From a bacterium BMS3Abin11 (GTDB taxonomy: Bacteria > Pseudomonadota > Gammaproteobacteria > BMS3Bbin11): DNA of 64,000 bases. Both the position numbers and the translations under genes were made by a program. The first letter of the stretch is position 1; every line of letters begins with the position of its first letter. The stretch covers positions 62,001-126,000 of the forward strand of contig BDTD01000033.1 of NCBI GenBank assembly GCA_002897635.1. The letters run 5' to 3'. The notes under the pieces are model-generated. The model did no database searches and was not told the origin of the DNA. It saw only the letters and a program-made list of their open reading frames with translations. This document shows, piece by piece, positions 50,613 through 63,087 of this stretch.

Positions 50613-51890
50613 TCAAAGTGATGAAAAAACAGCCTCTGCCGCATCAAGTGTAAAATCAATTTCCATCTGCCCATGCGCCGATGAAACAAAGCCTGCCTCA
50701 AAAGATGAAGGCGCCAGATTTACACCCTGCTCCAGCATCCCATGGAAAAATTTATTAAACCGCCCAACATCACAGGCCATGACGTCTACGAAACGGCTCA
50801 CTTGCTCGCTGTCGGTGAAAAACAGGCCAAACATTCCGCCGACCTGATTAAATGTCAGTGCTATTCCTGCAGCCTTTGCACGTTGCTGAATACCGCTCGC
50901 TAACTGATATGCGGTCGCTGACAAACAATCATAAAAACCTTCTTCCTGAATGTTCTCAAGCATCGCCAGACCGGCTGACATGGCAACCGGGTTGCCGGAC
51001 AATGTCCCCGCCTGATACACCGGCCCATCGGGTGCTATTTGATCCATCAAATCAGCGTGCCCGCCAAAGGCCCCGACGGGCAATCCGCCACCGATCACTT
51101 TACCGAGCGTCGTAAGGTCAGGGACTACGCCGTAATGTGCCTGGGCCCCGCCTAATGCCACGCGAAAACCGGTCATAACCTCATCAAAAATGAGTACTGT
51201 GCCGTGCTTGTCACAAAGCTCTCGCATGCCCTGCAGAAAGCCTTCTACGGGTGGTACGCAGCTCATATTACCGGCTACCGGCTCGACGATCATACAGGCA
51301 ACATCCTGTCCCTCTGCCTGCATGACTTCGGCAAGCTGATCCAGGTTGTTGTATTCCAGAGTTAGTGTCAGTCTGGCCAGATCTGCCGGCACTCCCGGAG
51401 AGGTTGGTACGCCCAGGGTCAGCGCGCCGGAACCGGCCTTGACCAGCAGGGAATCTGAATGGCCGTGGTAACAACCTTCAAATTTAATTATTTTGTCCCT
51501 GCCGGTTGCGCCGCGTGCCAGTCGAATTGCACTCATCGTAGCTTCTGTGCCGGAGCTGACCATTCTTACCTTTTCAATTGACGGCATCAGTTGGCAAACA
51601 AGATCCGCCATCTGTGTCTCGAGGACGGTCGGTGCGCCGTAGCCAAGCCCGGCTTCGAGCTGCTTTTTTACAGCCTCAATAACGGCTGGGTGGGAATGGC
51701 CAAGTATCATCGGCCCCCAGGAACCAACATAATCGATATATTCCCGCCCCTCTTCATCCCACAAACGGGCGCCTGCGCCGCGCTTGAAAAATACCGGTGC
51801 GCCACCGACTGATTTGAATGCCCGTACCGGGGAATTCACACCACCCGGGATATGTTTTGAGGCCTGCAGGAAAAGCTCTTCGTTGTTCAT
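50613..51890 (-). CDS. hemL: Glutamate-1-semialdehyde 2,1-aminomutase
   Basis: The 425-residue PLP enzyme makes 5-aminolevulinate from the product of HemA (8314). The PLP lysine is in [18 protein letters not shown] near residue 265, with [17 protein letters not shown] near residue 240 and the N-terminal [16 protein letters not shown]. Its ATG directly abuts the thiE stop codon, so it is the last gene of the moxR-to-hemL run. Confidence 0.97.
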   Translation of the reverse strand: MNNEELFLQASKHIPGGVNSPVRAFKSVGGAPVFFKRGAGARLWDEEGREYIDYVGSWGPMILGHSHPAVIEAVKKQLEAGLGYGAPTVLETQMADLVCQLMPSIEKVRMVSSGTEATMSAIRLARGATGRDKIIKFEGCYHGHSDSLLVKAGSGALTLGVPTSPGVPADLARLTLTLEYNNLDQLAEVMQAEGQDVACMIVEPVAGNMSCVPPVEGFLQGMRELCDKHGTVLIFDEVMTGFRVALGGAQAHYGVVPDLTTLGKVIGGGLPVGAFGGHADLMDQIAPDGPVYQAGTLSGNPVAMSAGLAMLENIQEEGFYDCLSATAYQLASGIQQRAKAAGIALTFNQVGGMFGLFFTDSEQVSRFVDVMACDVGRFNKFFHGMLEQGVNLAPSSFEAGFVSSAHGQMEIDFTLDAAEAVFSSL

Positions 51891-52571
51891 CTATGTTTCA
51901 ACCTGTTTAGTCTTTGCTATTTGTCGTTTATTAATAGAGGCACCCTTAAATAATGCAGTGATTTTCATGCTGCTGAGGAACGGGTCCGGCGTTAAAAAAA
52001 CACCGCTGATAACCGCTACGGCGCTAGCTCCGGATGATATCAGAGTCTCCGCATTTTCCGCTACGATTCCACCTATCGCTACTAGCGGCAGCTCAAACCT
52101 TTGTTTTGCCTGTTGAAGAATTTTCAGATCAACTGGTTTTGCCTGCGGTTTCGTGCTTGATAAAAAGAAACTGCCGAATGCAATATAGTCGGCGCCGGCA
52201 TTGGCCGCCTGCACTGCCCGCGACAGACTGTTGTAACAGGATGCACCAATCATTAGCTCAGGGTAACGGGTCCTTGTTTCACTTACTGTGGCATCATCTC
52301 TGCCACAATGCACACCATCTGCATTCACTTTCATGGCAAGTTCAGCATTATCATTGATGATGAATACTGCACCTGCACGACGGCATATTTTACACAATTC
52401 ACTTGCCTGTCTCAGACGTTTTTCCTCATTACGGCTCTTGTCACGGTACTGTAAAACCCGGCATCCTCCCGCCAGCACCATGCGAACCTTCTCAAATAGC
52501 TCGCCATCATCCACAGACCCGGTGTCGGCAATGGCATACAGACCTCTAATCTTGTTAGCAAGATGATGCAT
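51891..52571 (-). CDS. thiE: Thiamine-phosphate synthase
   Basis: The 226-residue TIM barrel joins HMP-PP and thiazole phosphate. LQYRDKSRNEEKRL near residue 40, VFIINDNAELAMKVNADGVHCGRDD near residue 68, IGASCYNS and FGSFFLSSTKP match ThiE. It follows thiD by 3 bp. Its last ~20 residues (ALFKGASINKRQIAKTKQVE) run through a solitary tip of the family-B MITE (51930-51951) and are longer than typical ThiE. Confidence 0.95.
   Translation of the reverse strand: MHHLANKIRGLYAIADTGSVDDGELFEKVRMVLAGGCRVLQYRDKSRNEEKRLRQASELCKICRRAGAVFIINDNAELAMKVNADGVHCGRDDATVSETRTRYPELMIGASCYNSLSRAVQAANAGADYIAFGSFFLSSTKPQAKPVDLKILQQAKQRFELPLVAIGGIVAENAETLISSGASAVAVISGVFLTPDPFLSSMKITALFKGASINKRQIAKTKQVET
51927..51951. 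repeat. Family-B MITE tip inside the thiE 3' end
   Basis: ATTAATAGAGGCACCCTTAAA matches the terminal repeat of the elements at 40322 and 49396. It is translated as GASINK near the ThiE C-terminus. Confidence 0.7.
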
Positions 52572-52574
52572 GAT

Positions 52575-53405
52575 TTACTTTGGTAAATTCGTAAACATGC
52601 CGTCGCGGCAAAGACGGCCGGGAATATGCTGTCCATGACCGAGCCTGAACCCTGCCCGCAGACTATTTATGACGAATTGTTGTGCCTGTTCCAGTGCCTG
52701 TTCCATCTCCAGGCCATGTGCAATCCCTGCAGCGATGGCTGAAGCCAGGGTACAGCCTGAGCCATGATATTCAAATTCCAGGCGTGGCCACGACCACTCT
52801 CGGATCTTTTTGCCCCGCTGATAGAAATGGTTAATGACATAACTAGATTCAGCATGTGTGCCGGTAATCATACAGTTGCTGTCACTTAACAGCCTGGCGC
52901 AATCATCGGCAGCGACATCTTTACCTGCCAGCAAGCACGCTTCTGGAAGATTGGGCGTAATTATTGTCGCTCTGGGAAATAGCAATTCCTTTAGTGGTTC
53001 AATAAGTGAGTCTTTACTAAGCCTCTCACCGTTATTACTGCTCATTACAGGGTCGACTATCACCTTGATTTCGGGATATTCACCTAGTAAAGAGGATACA
53101 ACGGAAATAATCTCCCTGTTTGCCAGCATGCCCGTCTTCACCGCAGAGAGTGATAGATCATCCAGCACTGCGCGCATCTGCTCTTCGATTAAACCCACTT
53201 CTACCGGCTGAAATCTCCTGACCCCGACTGTATCCTGAACGGTTATTGCCGTTACCACCGGTGCCGCATGACAGCCCATGGCGGACAGCGTCTGAATATC
53301 CGCACACAGCCCCGCTCCTCCAGAGGGGTCCATGCCACCGATTACCATCACTACCGGTGGCACCGTTTTGTTTGTACTCCTCGTTTTACTGCCCCCTAGT
53401 TTCAT
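52575..53405 (-). CDS. thiD: Hydroxymethylpyrimidine/phosphomethylpyrimidine kinase
   Basis: The 276-residue ribokinase-fold enzyme phosphorylates HMP and HMP-P for thiamine synthesis. VIGGMDPSGGAGLCADIQTLSAMGCHA at the start, VIVDPVMSSNNGERL near residue 115 and the anion-hole/base motif EYHGSGCTLASAIAAGIAHG near residue 213 are typical. Its ATG overlaps the tgpA stop (ATGA), showing coupling to an unrelated upstream gene. Confidence 0.96.
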   Translation of the reverse strand: MKLGGSKTRSTNKTVPPVVMVIGGMDPSGGAGLCADIQTLSAMGCHAAPVVTAITVQDTVGVRRFQPVEVGLIEEQMRAVLDDLSLSAVKTGMLANREIISVVSSLLGEYPEIKVIVDPVMSSNNGERLSKDSLIEPLKELLFPRATIITPNLPEACLLAGKDVAADDCARLLSDSNCMITGTHAESSYVINHFYQRGKKIREWSWPRLEFEYHGSGCTLASAIAAGIAHGLEMEQALEQAQQFVINSLRAGFRLGHGQHIPGRLCRDGMFTNLPK

Positions 53406-55444
53406 TGTCCCGGCCTAAAATCATGTACGACCCGGGTAAGTATTTGCTGTTGTTTTGGATCTGAAATGCCTGCATATAAAATGGCGATATAGGCCCCTGT
53501 CACTGACATCACCGCTCCCTGTAAATCTGGCCGTAGGCCTATTACCCGCCGGGCAAAACTTGCCGGTCCTTCTGATGGCGACCTAACAATTCCGATACGA
53601 GACAGGCGATGACAGTATTTTTGATACTGCCGTATAGCCGGATCAGTTATTTTTTTTCTATGAAATAATAACCACGCCTGAATACTGACTACCAGTGAAC
53701 CCAGCCCCACAAGTAAAAATACCAGCTTACTCCAGTCCGTCTGCTGAAAACCAATCCAGCGAAGCAAACTGCTCTGATTTTTCTTGCCATAATCGATCAC
53801 CCACTTATACCAGTGTGTGTTGACGCCATCCCAGAATAGTTTCACCCCCTTAATTGTTCGGCTGAATGGGGTTCCTGCTAAAATTGCCTGCAGCTTTTCA
53901 CCCGCCACATTACCCAGCGGCTGCCCCTGTTCCATTAATTGTCGAATAGCAGAAAAACCATATTCAATTCTTTCCGGCGCAACGGCTGAGGTAGGGTCTA
54001 CTCTGACCCAGCCACTTTCCTCCAGCCACACCTCAGACCAGGCATGGGCATCGCTTTGTCTGACAATTAAATAATCGCCCTGCTCATTCCATTCGCCCCC
54101 CTGGTATCCGATTACCACACGTGCCGGTATTCCAGCCAACCTCATCATTGCAGTAAAAGAAGAGGCATAGTGCTCGCAATAGCCCCTTCGTGTATCGAGC
54201 ATGAAACTTTGCACTGGTTTATCACCCAGTAGCGGAGGTTGCAGGGTATAGAAAAATTTATTGTCCCGATAATAATCAAAAACGGCCTTGATGTACTCCC
54301 TGTCACTGCCTGCCTGCCGGTAAAGTTTTTCTGCCAGGCGGGCAAGCCGGTCTCCTTTTATCGAACTTTTATCCAGATTTCTCTGTCGTACCTCGTCAGA
54401 TATCTTTGGAAATTTATAGTTAATCGCTGATTTTATTTGCAGTTGTTGCCGTTCACGGATTGGCCCCGTGCTGCGCAGAGTCTGTCCTGTCCCCCATTTC
54501 AGTTCAACGGGCTTGCTGACCGGCATGTCGAGAGCAAATATCCATTTTTTATTTGATGGCTCCTGAAGAATTGAATATTTAATCACATTCTCTTTTTTGT
54601 AGTTTACTTTTGCAGCGACCACCTTTGCTTGTGGACTTTCTTTCCAAACTCCCTGTTCATAGTTTTCCAGCACCAGGCCGCGCCAGTAGCGCTGTTTTGC
54701 AACCGGAAGTCTGCCATTAAACTCTACCCTGAATGCCACTTTTTCACTCTGGTTCAATTCATTAATACTACCAGGCTTCATCGTATCCGACATTCCAGTC
54801 AGTCCGGAGTGGCTATCACCGGGCAGTCCAAACAGGCCGCCCTGCAGACGGGGAAATAGCAGGAATAACAATATAGCAACAGGTAGCCCCATCATTACTA
54901 TGCCCGCAGCACGCCTCAGCATAGTGAATGGTTTTTGTCTGTTACTATGGTTTAAGTACATCATGACCGTGAAAAGGACAATAACTACAGCCATCAAATA
55001 GACTCCCAGCCAGAGAGATTGTGAATAGAGAAAGCTTGTCAGGACAATAAACAGACAGAGAAAAATGACCAGCATATAATCACGCATGGTCTTCAGCTCA
55101 AGAAATTTCAACATCGTTAATGCCACCAGCATCGCAACACCCGCATCACGCCCGAGTAGGGTATGGTAATGCTGAAAAAGAAATAAGAGCACGATGAAAA
55201 TTATTATTATTCGAACAATACTGCCGGGCGGGCGCACATTTACGGTGATTATTTTGTAACGCCAGAAAAAGACAAATATTGCAAGCACCGCAAACCATGC
55301 AGGCAAGCGCCCCAGGTGGGGGCTCACTGACAGCAGAAATGCAATAAACAAAGAATATAATGCCTGCCTGTCTGGCTTGATTTCCTGACCGGTACTGATA
55401 TGAAATTTTTGTTTTATCAAAATAACGCTAAAACTTTTAGACAC
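53402..55444 (-). CDS. tgpA: TgpA-type membrane transglutaminase (DUF3488)
   Basis: The 680-residue protein has six N-terminal transmembrane helices (about residues 25-185), a periplasmic transglutaminase domain and a final helix near residue 560. The Cys-His-Asp triad is visible: GYCEHYASSF near residue 422, DAHAWSEVW near residue 463 and VRVDPTSAV near residue 480. It probably starts at a GTG at 55444, overlapping the DUF58 gene by 28 bp. TgpA acts with DUF58 and MoxR proteins in cell-envelope functions; the acceptor substrates are not known. Confidence 0.9.
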   Translation of the reverse strand: MSKSFSVILIKQKFHISTGQEIKPDRQALYSLFIAFLLSVSPHLGRLPAWFAVLAIFVFFWRYKIITVNVRPPGSIVRIIIIFIVLLFLFQHYHTLLGRDAGVAMLVALTMLKFLELKTMRDYMLVIFLCLFIVLTSFLYSQSLWLGVYLMAVVIVLFTVMMYLNHSNRQKPFTMLRRAAGIVMMGLPVAILLFLLFPRLQGGLFGLPGDSHSGLTGMSDTMKPGSINELNQSEKVAFRVEFNGRLPVAKQRYWRGLVLENYEQGVWKESPQAKVVAAKVNYKKENVIKYSILQEPSNKKWIFALDMPVSKPVELKWGTGQTLRSTGPIRERQQLQIKSAINYKFPKISDEVRQRNLDKSSIKGDRLARLAEKLYRQAGSDREYIKAVFDYYRDNKFFYTLQPPLLGDKPVQSFMLDTRRGYCEHYASSFTAMMRLAGIPARVVIGYQGGEWNEQGDYLIVRQSDAHAWSEVWLEESGWVRVDPTSAVAPERIEYGFSAIRQLMEQGQPLGNVAGEKLQAILAGTPFSRTIKGVKLFWDGVNTHWYKWVIDYGKKNQSSLLRWIGFQQTDWSKLVFLLVGLGSLVVSIQAWLLFHRKKITDPAIRQYQKYCHRLSRIGIVRSPSEGPASFARRVIGLRPDLQGAVMSVTGAYIAILYAGISDPKQQQILTRVVHDFRPGQ

Positions 55445-56301
55445 TCTGTCAAATGTCTTTCATCATTTGATGGCAATAATTTATGCCCGGGCAGATCCAG
55501 CCCGAAACTTATTCCCTGTGCCCCTGCTTCTATCACCCAGCGGGTAAGCAGACTGATTCGATGTTCTTTATCTCCATGCGTATCATCCCAGTGGAATGTC
55601 ATTTCAGGCATTTCTCCACCGACAAACTCCTTACTGTACAGGCCCTTGCCTCTGGCATAGGCTTTCCAGTCTATGTGCTGTGGTGGGTCGCCTTTCCGGA
55701 ATTTCCGCAGGCCCGAATAGTCGTCATGGCTGTTTTTTCTCAGCACGGGTTTCGGGCTATTCCCTGTGACCCTTGATGGAAAGTCCTGCCATTCAGCAGG
55801 TTTCGGGTAAACCAGTGTTTTTCTATCAAGCCCTGTGGGTTTACTCCATGAAAATAATAGCCCCAGAGGATAGCGAGTATTCACTTGCACCATAGGCAAT
55901 GAATACCAGCCTCTTTTCCTTACTCTGGTGCAGCACTCAATGCTCAATATATCACTGGCTGAAAAATCTCTACGCCTGCTTTGGTCGCCTTTTATATCAA
56001 TACCAATATCATAACGATCACGTTTCGACCGGTTCGAAAGAATAAGTGTGTAGCTTAGTGTATTGCCTACAAATACCGCGCTGCACGTACCGTAGGAAAG
56101 ACACAGGCCTTCCAGGTTACGATGCGTATATAACATGGATACCAATACCGTCGAGGCCAGTGTAAACGTCATCACATAGGCCAGCGAATTATTGTAATTC
56201 ACGGCGATCAGCAACATCGCCAGCAGTGCAATTGAAAATATAATGCCATGCCGCGTCGGCAACATGTAAAGGTTTGCTCTTGAAAGACAGTGTTCATCCA
56301 T
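55417..56301 (-). CDS. DUF58 family membrane-anchored protein
   Basis: The 294-residue protein has two N-terminal helices (about 13-33 and 36-55) and the DUF58 core. The diagnostic segment DYSGLRKFRKGDPPQHIDWKAYARG lies near residue 195. The C-terminal part resembles a von Willebrand A-like fold without an intact MIDAS motif. It is encoded between moxR and tgpA, the standard MoxR/DUF58/transglutaminase trio. Confidence 0.9.
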   Translation of the reverse strand: MDEHCLSRANLYMLPTRHGIIFSIALLAMLLIAVNYNNSLAYVMTFTLASTVLVSMLYTHRNLEGLCLSYGTCSAVFVGNTLSYTLILSNRSKRDRYDIGIDIKGDQSRRRDFSASDILSIECCTRVRKRGWYSLPMVQVNTRYPLGLLFSWSKPTGLDRKTLVYPKPAEWQDFPSRVTGNSPKPVLRKNSHDDYSGLRKFRKGDPPQHIDWKAYARGKGLYSKEFVGGEMPEMTFHWDDTHGDKEHRISLLTRWVIEAGAQGISFGLDLPGHKLLPSNDERHLTECLKVLALF

Positions 56302-56376
56302 ACTAGTGCTCCTTCAACCTGAAAATGACGGGTTCAGCATCCCTGTGGTGTCTCGCCGCTTCGTTCTAGCGCGCCT

Positions 56377-57300
56377 TTATTGTACCGGGGTAATTTCCAG
56401 TAGCCTGTCTGCAGGATTCTTCCCTATATTCACGTGTCCCTCCTGATCCATTGCCAGCGTCAGTCTATGCCCAATAACTGCAGGCAGGACATCCTGAACA
56501 TCTTCCGGTATGACATAGTCTCTCCCGGCAAGCATTGCCCAGGCCCGTGCGCCACTAACTAAATTCAACGCAGCCCTGGGAGAAATGCCATTGTTGAAAT
56601 TTGCTGAATTTCTTGATTGCTCAGTCAAATCCTGGACATAATCCAGTAGTGCTGGACGGGTTTTTATCGATTTCACTTCTTCCTGCCAGGTCAGTAGATC
56701 CGATTTCGTAACCACGGCCTCAAGTTTTGTCAGCAGTTCCCGACGGTCTTCTTTTTCTAGCAAAGTCCGCTCAGAGGCCCGATTCGGGTAACCAAGATTA
56801 ATTCGCATAAAAAACCGGTCAAGCTGCGACTCTGGTAAAGGGAAAGTGCCACTATGTTCTAGCGGATTTTGTGTGGCGATAACAAAAAATGGATCTGGTA
56901 GCGTGTATGTATTTCCATCGATACTTACCTGTCGCTCTTCCATTGCTTCCAGCAGTGCGCTTTGTGCCTTGGGTGAAGCCCTGTTTATTTCATCCGCCAG
57001 CACTACACTGGAGAAAATCGGTCCCTGGTGAAAACGGAAGCTGCTGTTGGCTACTTCAAATACCGAAACCCCTGTGATATCCGCTGGTAGCATATCGCTG
57101 GTAAACTGTATACGGGCAAAATCAAGCCCAAGCGCTTTTGCCAGTGAGTGCGCAAGTAGAGTCTTGCCCATACCTGGAAGATCCTCGATCAGCAGATGGC
57201 CTCTTGCCAGTATACAACACAGGCAAAGCTCAATTTTATCTTCTTTTCCGAGAACTAATTCATTTAGAAACTTTCTAATTTTATCGAATCTTGTTTTCAT
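56377..57300 (-). CDS. moxR: MoxR-family AAA+ ATPase
   Basis: The 307-residue ATPase has Walker A DLPGMGKTLLAHSLAKAL near residue 42, Walker B SVVLADEINRASPKAQSALLEAMEE near residue 98 and sensor region IATQNPLEHSGTFPLPESQLDRF near residue 135. MoxR proteins act as chaperones for VWA/DUF58 partners. It starts the run moxR-DUF58-tgpA-thiD-thiE-hemL, and a 269-bp mobile element lies 14 bp upstream of its start codon, i.e. in its promoter region. Confidence 0.94.
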   Translation of the reverse strand: MKTRFDKIRKFLNELVLGKEDKIELCLCCILARGHLLIEDLPGMGKTLLAHSLAKALGLDFARIQFTSDMLPADITGVSVFEVANSSFRFHQGPIFSSVVLADEINRASPKAQSALLEAMEERQVSIDGNTYTLPDPFFVIATQNPLEHSGTFPLPESQLDRFFMRINLGYPNRASERTLLEKEDRRELLTKLEAVVTKSDLLTWQEEVKSIKTRPALLDYVQDLTEQSRNSANFNNGISPRAALNLVSGARAWAMLAGRDYVIPEDVQDVLPAVIGHRLTLAMDQEGHVNIGKNPADRLLEITPVQ

Positions 57301-57314
57301 TTTTATCCTGTAAA

Positions 57315-57583
57315 TTAAGGAGCTTCTGATCGATTATGCCATGTCACTACGAGACCTGAAGCATGTAGCCAAAGTGTGTTTCGCAACGAATGGCCCGGCC
57401 CTTTGCATGAAGCACAATGTGCCGTAGGCATGCGCTTCATGCCTCGCTCTTCGGGGCTTACTGACTGATGCACGCTCTGTATTGCAAATTCCACCAGGCC
57501 CAGACAAGCTTTTAAAATTGCGCCCTGATTGTGGATCAGTCTGTACGCCTGAGATATGGCATAATCGATCAGAGGTTCCTTAA
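57315..57583. mobile_element. 269-bp MITE-like element, copy 2
   Basis: Ends TTAAGGAGCTTCTGATCGAT and ATCGATCAGAGGTTCCTTAA are inverted repeats. It is the reverse-oriented relative of 39616-39884, with the same length to the base. It lies between divergent moxR and mlaA. Confidence 0.88.
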
Positions 57584-57689
57584 TATGTTTCAATTGATTG
57601 TAGACTCGTCACACCAGGTCTTCACTTTATAGGTTGCCTCTATTATTTGTCCATTTAATATAGACCATTGTTTGAGACTTCCGGAACTC

Positions 57690-58460
57690 ATGAAAATGAT
57701 AAAAAAAATTAAAATGAAAAAACTGGTTGGCCGGCTAATCCTTGTTATGGCATTCATTGCATTGAATGCCTGTGCTACAACTTCGAATAAAGAAACAGAA
57801 ATGCCTGTGCAGCCAGCCGCCTCCGCTGAGACATTGAAAACCGATCCATTCGAAAATACAAACAGAAAAATATTTGCATTTAATGAAAAGTTTGATGAGA
57901 ATATTTTAACCCCCCTTTCCAGGGGTTATAGAGTCCTGCCCAGACCGATAAGAATAGCTATTTTTAACTTCTTTTCAAATACCGCCGAGGGTAGAAATCT
58001 AATCAACAGCCTGTTGCAGGGCAAACTAAAAAATTCGGTAGATTCTTTTTCGCGGTTATTTATTAATTCTACCCTCGGTCTGTTTGGCCTGATTGATATT
58101 GCTACGCTTACCGGGCTTAAAAGACATGTAGAAGATGTCGGACAAACCCTTGCCGTATGGGGTTTTGGTTTTGGGCCTTATGTCGTAATTCCAATAATTG
58201 GCTCTTCCAGCGGCCGGGATATATTCGGACTTTATAGCTATTTTTTCTATACCGACCCTCTTGGATATATGACTGACACAGCAACGCGTTTTTCGCTGTT
58301 GGTGCTTGATATGGTTGATACACGCTCGCGCTACTTACGTGCCTCATCAGTATTCAGCTTTGCGTCACTTGATCCGTATCAATTTGCCCGCGAAAGTTAT
58401 TTTCAGCAACGCCTGGATTTTATTTATGATGGTAGGCCTCCAATAGAAAACTACGAATAA
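57690..58460 (+). CDS. mlaA: MlaA (VacJ) outer-membrane lipoprotein
   Basis: MlaA removes mislocalised phospholipids from the outer leaflet of the outer membrane and passes them to MlaC. The 256-residue product has a lipobox in FIALNACATT and family signatures DPFENTNRKIFAFNEKFDE near residue 50, NTAEGRNLINSLLQGK near residue 95 and GFGPYVVIPIIGSSSGRD near residue 162. I use the ATG at 57690. An upstream TTG at 57672 is possible but unneeded. The other mla genes are not in the window. Confidence 0.94.
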   Translation: MKMIKKIKMKKLVGRLILVMAFIALNACATTSNKETEMPVQPAASAETLKTDPFENTNRKIFAFNEKFDENILTPLSRGYRVLPRPIRIAIFNFFSNTAEGRNLINSLLQGKLKNSVDSFSRLFINSTLGLFGLIDIATLTGLKRHVEDVGQTLAVWGFGFGPYVVIPIIGSSSGRDIFGLYSYFFYTDPLGYMTDTATRFSLLVLDMVDTRSRYLRASSVFSFASLDPYQFARESYFQQRLDFIYDGRPPIENYE

Positions 58461-58493
58461 ACAAAGATGGTTTTATTACAGGGAAATTAAAGC

Positions 58494-59315
58494 ATGGCAG
58501 TTTATGCAATTGGTGATGTACAGGGATGCTATAAATCACTTCGTAAGTTAATCAGGATTACCGGCTTTAAGTCAGCGAAGGACCAATTATGGTTTTGCGG
58601 TGATCTGGTAAATCGTGGCCCGCAGTCTGCTGATGTTCTACGCTATATAATGGATCTCGGTGATTCAGCCGTTTGTGTGTTAGGCAACCACGACCTGAAC
58701 TTGTTAGCTGTGGCTAATGGCTGCAGAGAAACAAAAGCTTACGATACCCTGGAAGAGGTCCTCAACGCAGCTGATAGCGTTGAAATGCTTGACTGGTTAC
58801 GCAAGCGGCCTTTTTTTCATCGCTCAGATGAATATCGCGCCTGCATGGTTCATGCCGGCATTTATCCCGCCTGGTCAATAAAAAAGGCTGAAACCCTGGC
58901 GAAGGAAGTGCAGCGTGTGTTACGCAAAGGTGACTACAAAAGCTTCCTCAAAAAGATGTATGGAAACTACCCTGCCTACTGGGACAATACACTAGAGGGC
59001 TGGGATCGCTTGCGCTTCATAACTAATACCATGACCCGGATGCGCTATCTTGATACCTCTGGTGCCCTGGAGCTTGATCTAAAATGTGCACCCGGAAAAC
59101 AGCCGCCGGGCTTCCATCCCTGGTTCAATGTTGAGGGAAAGCGTAAGCCGTCCTGGAAGGTTATTTTTGGCCACTGGTCTACCCTGGGGTTACATTGGCA
59201 AAATAATGCGATATGCCTCGACTCAGGCTGTCTCTGGGGAGGAAAACTCACCGCCGTACGTATAGATATACCGAAACCACAGTTTTTTTCTCAAAGCTGC
59301 AAGAAAACCATGTAA
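58494..59315 (+). CDS. apaH: Symmetrical bis(5'-nucleosyl)-tetraphosphatase
   Basis: The 273-residue metallophosphatase splits Ap4A to two ADP and also removes Np4-type RNA caps in E. coli. Motifs: AIGDVQGCYKSL near residue 5, FCGDLVNRGPQS near residue 33 and VLGNHDLNLLA near residue 62, then the His residues in FGHWSTLGLHW near residue 226. Length is normal. It is convergent with gyrB. Confidence 0.95.
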   Translation: MAVYAIGDVQGCYKSLRKLIRITGFKSAKDQLWFCGDLVNRGPQSADVLRYIMDLGDSAVCVLGNHDLNLLAVANGCRETKAYDTLEEVLNAADSVEMLDWLRKRPFFHRSDEYRACMVHAGIYPAWSIKKAETLAKEVQRVLRKGDYKSFLKKMYGNYPAYWDNTLEGWDRLRFITNTMTRMRYLDTSGALELDLKCAPGKQPPGFHPWFNVEGKRKPSWKVIFGHWSTLGLHWQNNAICLDSGCLWGGKLTAVRIDIPKPQFFSQSCKKTM

Positions 59316-59419
59316 CATACTGATTAATATAGTTATTATATCAAAGAACTGCAAAGGGCGCGTAGTAAAGCTTTCGTAAAATCTTTGCGGTCTTTGCACC
59401 CTTGCCGGTTGAAACCTCT
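59316..59419. other. apaH-gyrB convergent gap with inverted words
   Basis: The gap holds CTGCAAAGGGCG followed by TCTTTGCGGTCTTTGCACCC, a short inverted repeat of the (TCTTTGC) heptamer type with no T-rich tract. It may be a weak terminator or another degenerate heptamer element. Confidence 0.45.
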
Positions 59420-61855
<2,436 letters not shown>

Positions 61856-61953
61856 TTATCAATGGAATTATAACATTTTCAGTGGGCGATATCTGGTTTT
61901 CCTGGGGTTTTTTAAATGCGCTGACGCACGGCCCTGCGCCTGTCCTCTGTGGA

Positions 61954-61969
61954 TGTTCCACGTGAAACA
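61954..61969. promoter_or_regulatory. parS centromere-like site
   Basis: TGTTCCACGTGAAACA is a 16-bp near-palindrome that fits the chromosomal parS consensus bound by ParB. It lies in the dnaN-gyrB gap. parS sites cluster near the origin in bacteria, consistent with dnaA and dnaN beside it. ParAB genes are not in the window. Confidence 0.88.
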
Positions 61970-61977
61970 CTCCACGA

Positions 61978-63087
61978 TCAAAGCCTCATCGGCATAACAA
62001 TATAGACCGTTTCTTCATCTCCCGGTGCGCGTATGGTACCACTGCTATTTGCATCACTGAGTAGTATTTCTACTTTTTCAGAATTTATCGCATTCAAGGC
62101 TTCGAGCATATAACCAACATTGAAGCCTATTTCTACATTACCACCGGTATATTCAATATCAATCTCATCAAAGGCTTCTTCCTGGTCTGGATTGTTTGAA
62201 GATACGCTCATTTTGCCGTTTGTGACAATCAGCCGTACGCCTCTAAATTTTTCGTTTGTTAGTATGGCTGCTCTGTTCAGGGTGTTTTGCAGATCATTTC
62301 TATCAATAATAAGGGATTTGTCCTGGTTTTTTGGAATTACTTTTTCATAATCAGGAAAGCGGCCATCTATTAGTTTTGATGTGAAAATGACCGAATCTAA
62401 TTCTACGCGAATGTGGTTCGGATTAAAGCTGACGCTTATTTCTGTATCGTTATCTTCGATTATGTGGTTTAACTCAGTAATTGCCTTTCTAGGAACGATT
62501 GCCTGTATATTTGCATCTGTTGATCTGGATGTAAGTTGGCATTCCGTTTTTGCGAGTCTGTGTCCATCGGTTGCAACTGTTTTCAGTTTATCGCTATCCG
62601 CAACCAATAGCAGTCCATTCAGATAAAAACGTACGTCTTGTTGGGCCATAGCAAATGAGGTTCGAGTAAGTGCTTGTTTAAATAAGCTGGCGGGTAATTT
62701 CCAGACCTGGCTCCATTGTTCAGTTTCAATTTTTGGGAAATCGTCAGCCGGCAGTGTTTGAACAGTAAAGCGGCTTTTCCCGGAGCGGATTATGCACTTG
62801 CCATTATCTTCTGCGGAAATTGATATTTCAGCACCCTCTGGTAGTGCTCGGGTGATATCAAATAATTTTCTGGCATTAATTGATATTTCCCCTGCTTCTC
62901 CTGTTGCATGATCGCAATAAGTAATTACTTCAACTTCGAGATCAGTGCCTGTAAGACTTAGTCTGTCTTTACCATCAGATTGCAATAATACATTTGACAA
63001 TATTGGTAATGTCTGACGTTTTTCTACGACACTGCTTACATAAGTAAGTGGTTTGAGCAATGCTCCTCTGGATAATGTTATCTTCAT
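61978..63087 (-). CDS. dnaN: DNA polymerase III sliding clamp (beta subunit)
   Basis: The 369-residue clamp has the three-domain beta fold. MKITLSRGALLKPLTYVSSVVEKRQTLPILSNVLL at the start, RFYLNGLLL near residue 175 and the C-terminal YIVMPMRL are characteristic. dnaN follows dnaA on the same strand. Confidence 0.98.
   Translation of the reverse strand: MKITLSRGALLKPLTYVSSVVEKRQTLPILSNVLLQSDGKDRLSLTGTDLEVEVITYCDHATGEAGEISINARKLFDITRALPEGAEISISAEDNGKCIIRSGKSRFTVQTLPADDFPKIETEQWSQVWKLPASLFKQALTRTSFAMAQQDVRFYLNGLLLVADSDKLKTVATDGHRLAKTECQLTSRSTDANIQAIVPRKAITELNHIIEDNDTEISVSFNPNHIRVELDSVIFTSKLIDGRFPDYEKVIPKNQDKSLIIDRNDLQNTLNRAAILTNEKFRGVRLIVTNGKMSVSSNNPDQEEAFDEIDIEYTGGNVEIGFNVGYMLEALNAINSEKVEILLSDANSSGTIRAPGDEETVYIVMPMRL

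Noticed and set aside
57315-57593. 92-codon reverse ORF upstream of moxR as a protein gene
   Set aside because: It lies almost wholly in the 269-bp element, has no ribosome binding site and is interrupted in the sister copy at 39616; kept only as an observation on third-position changes.
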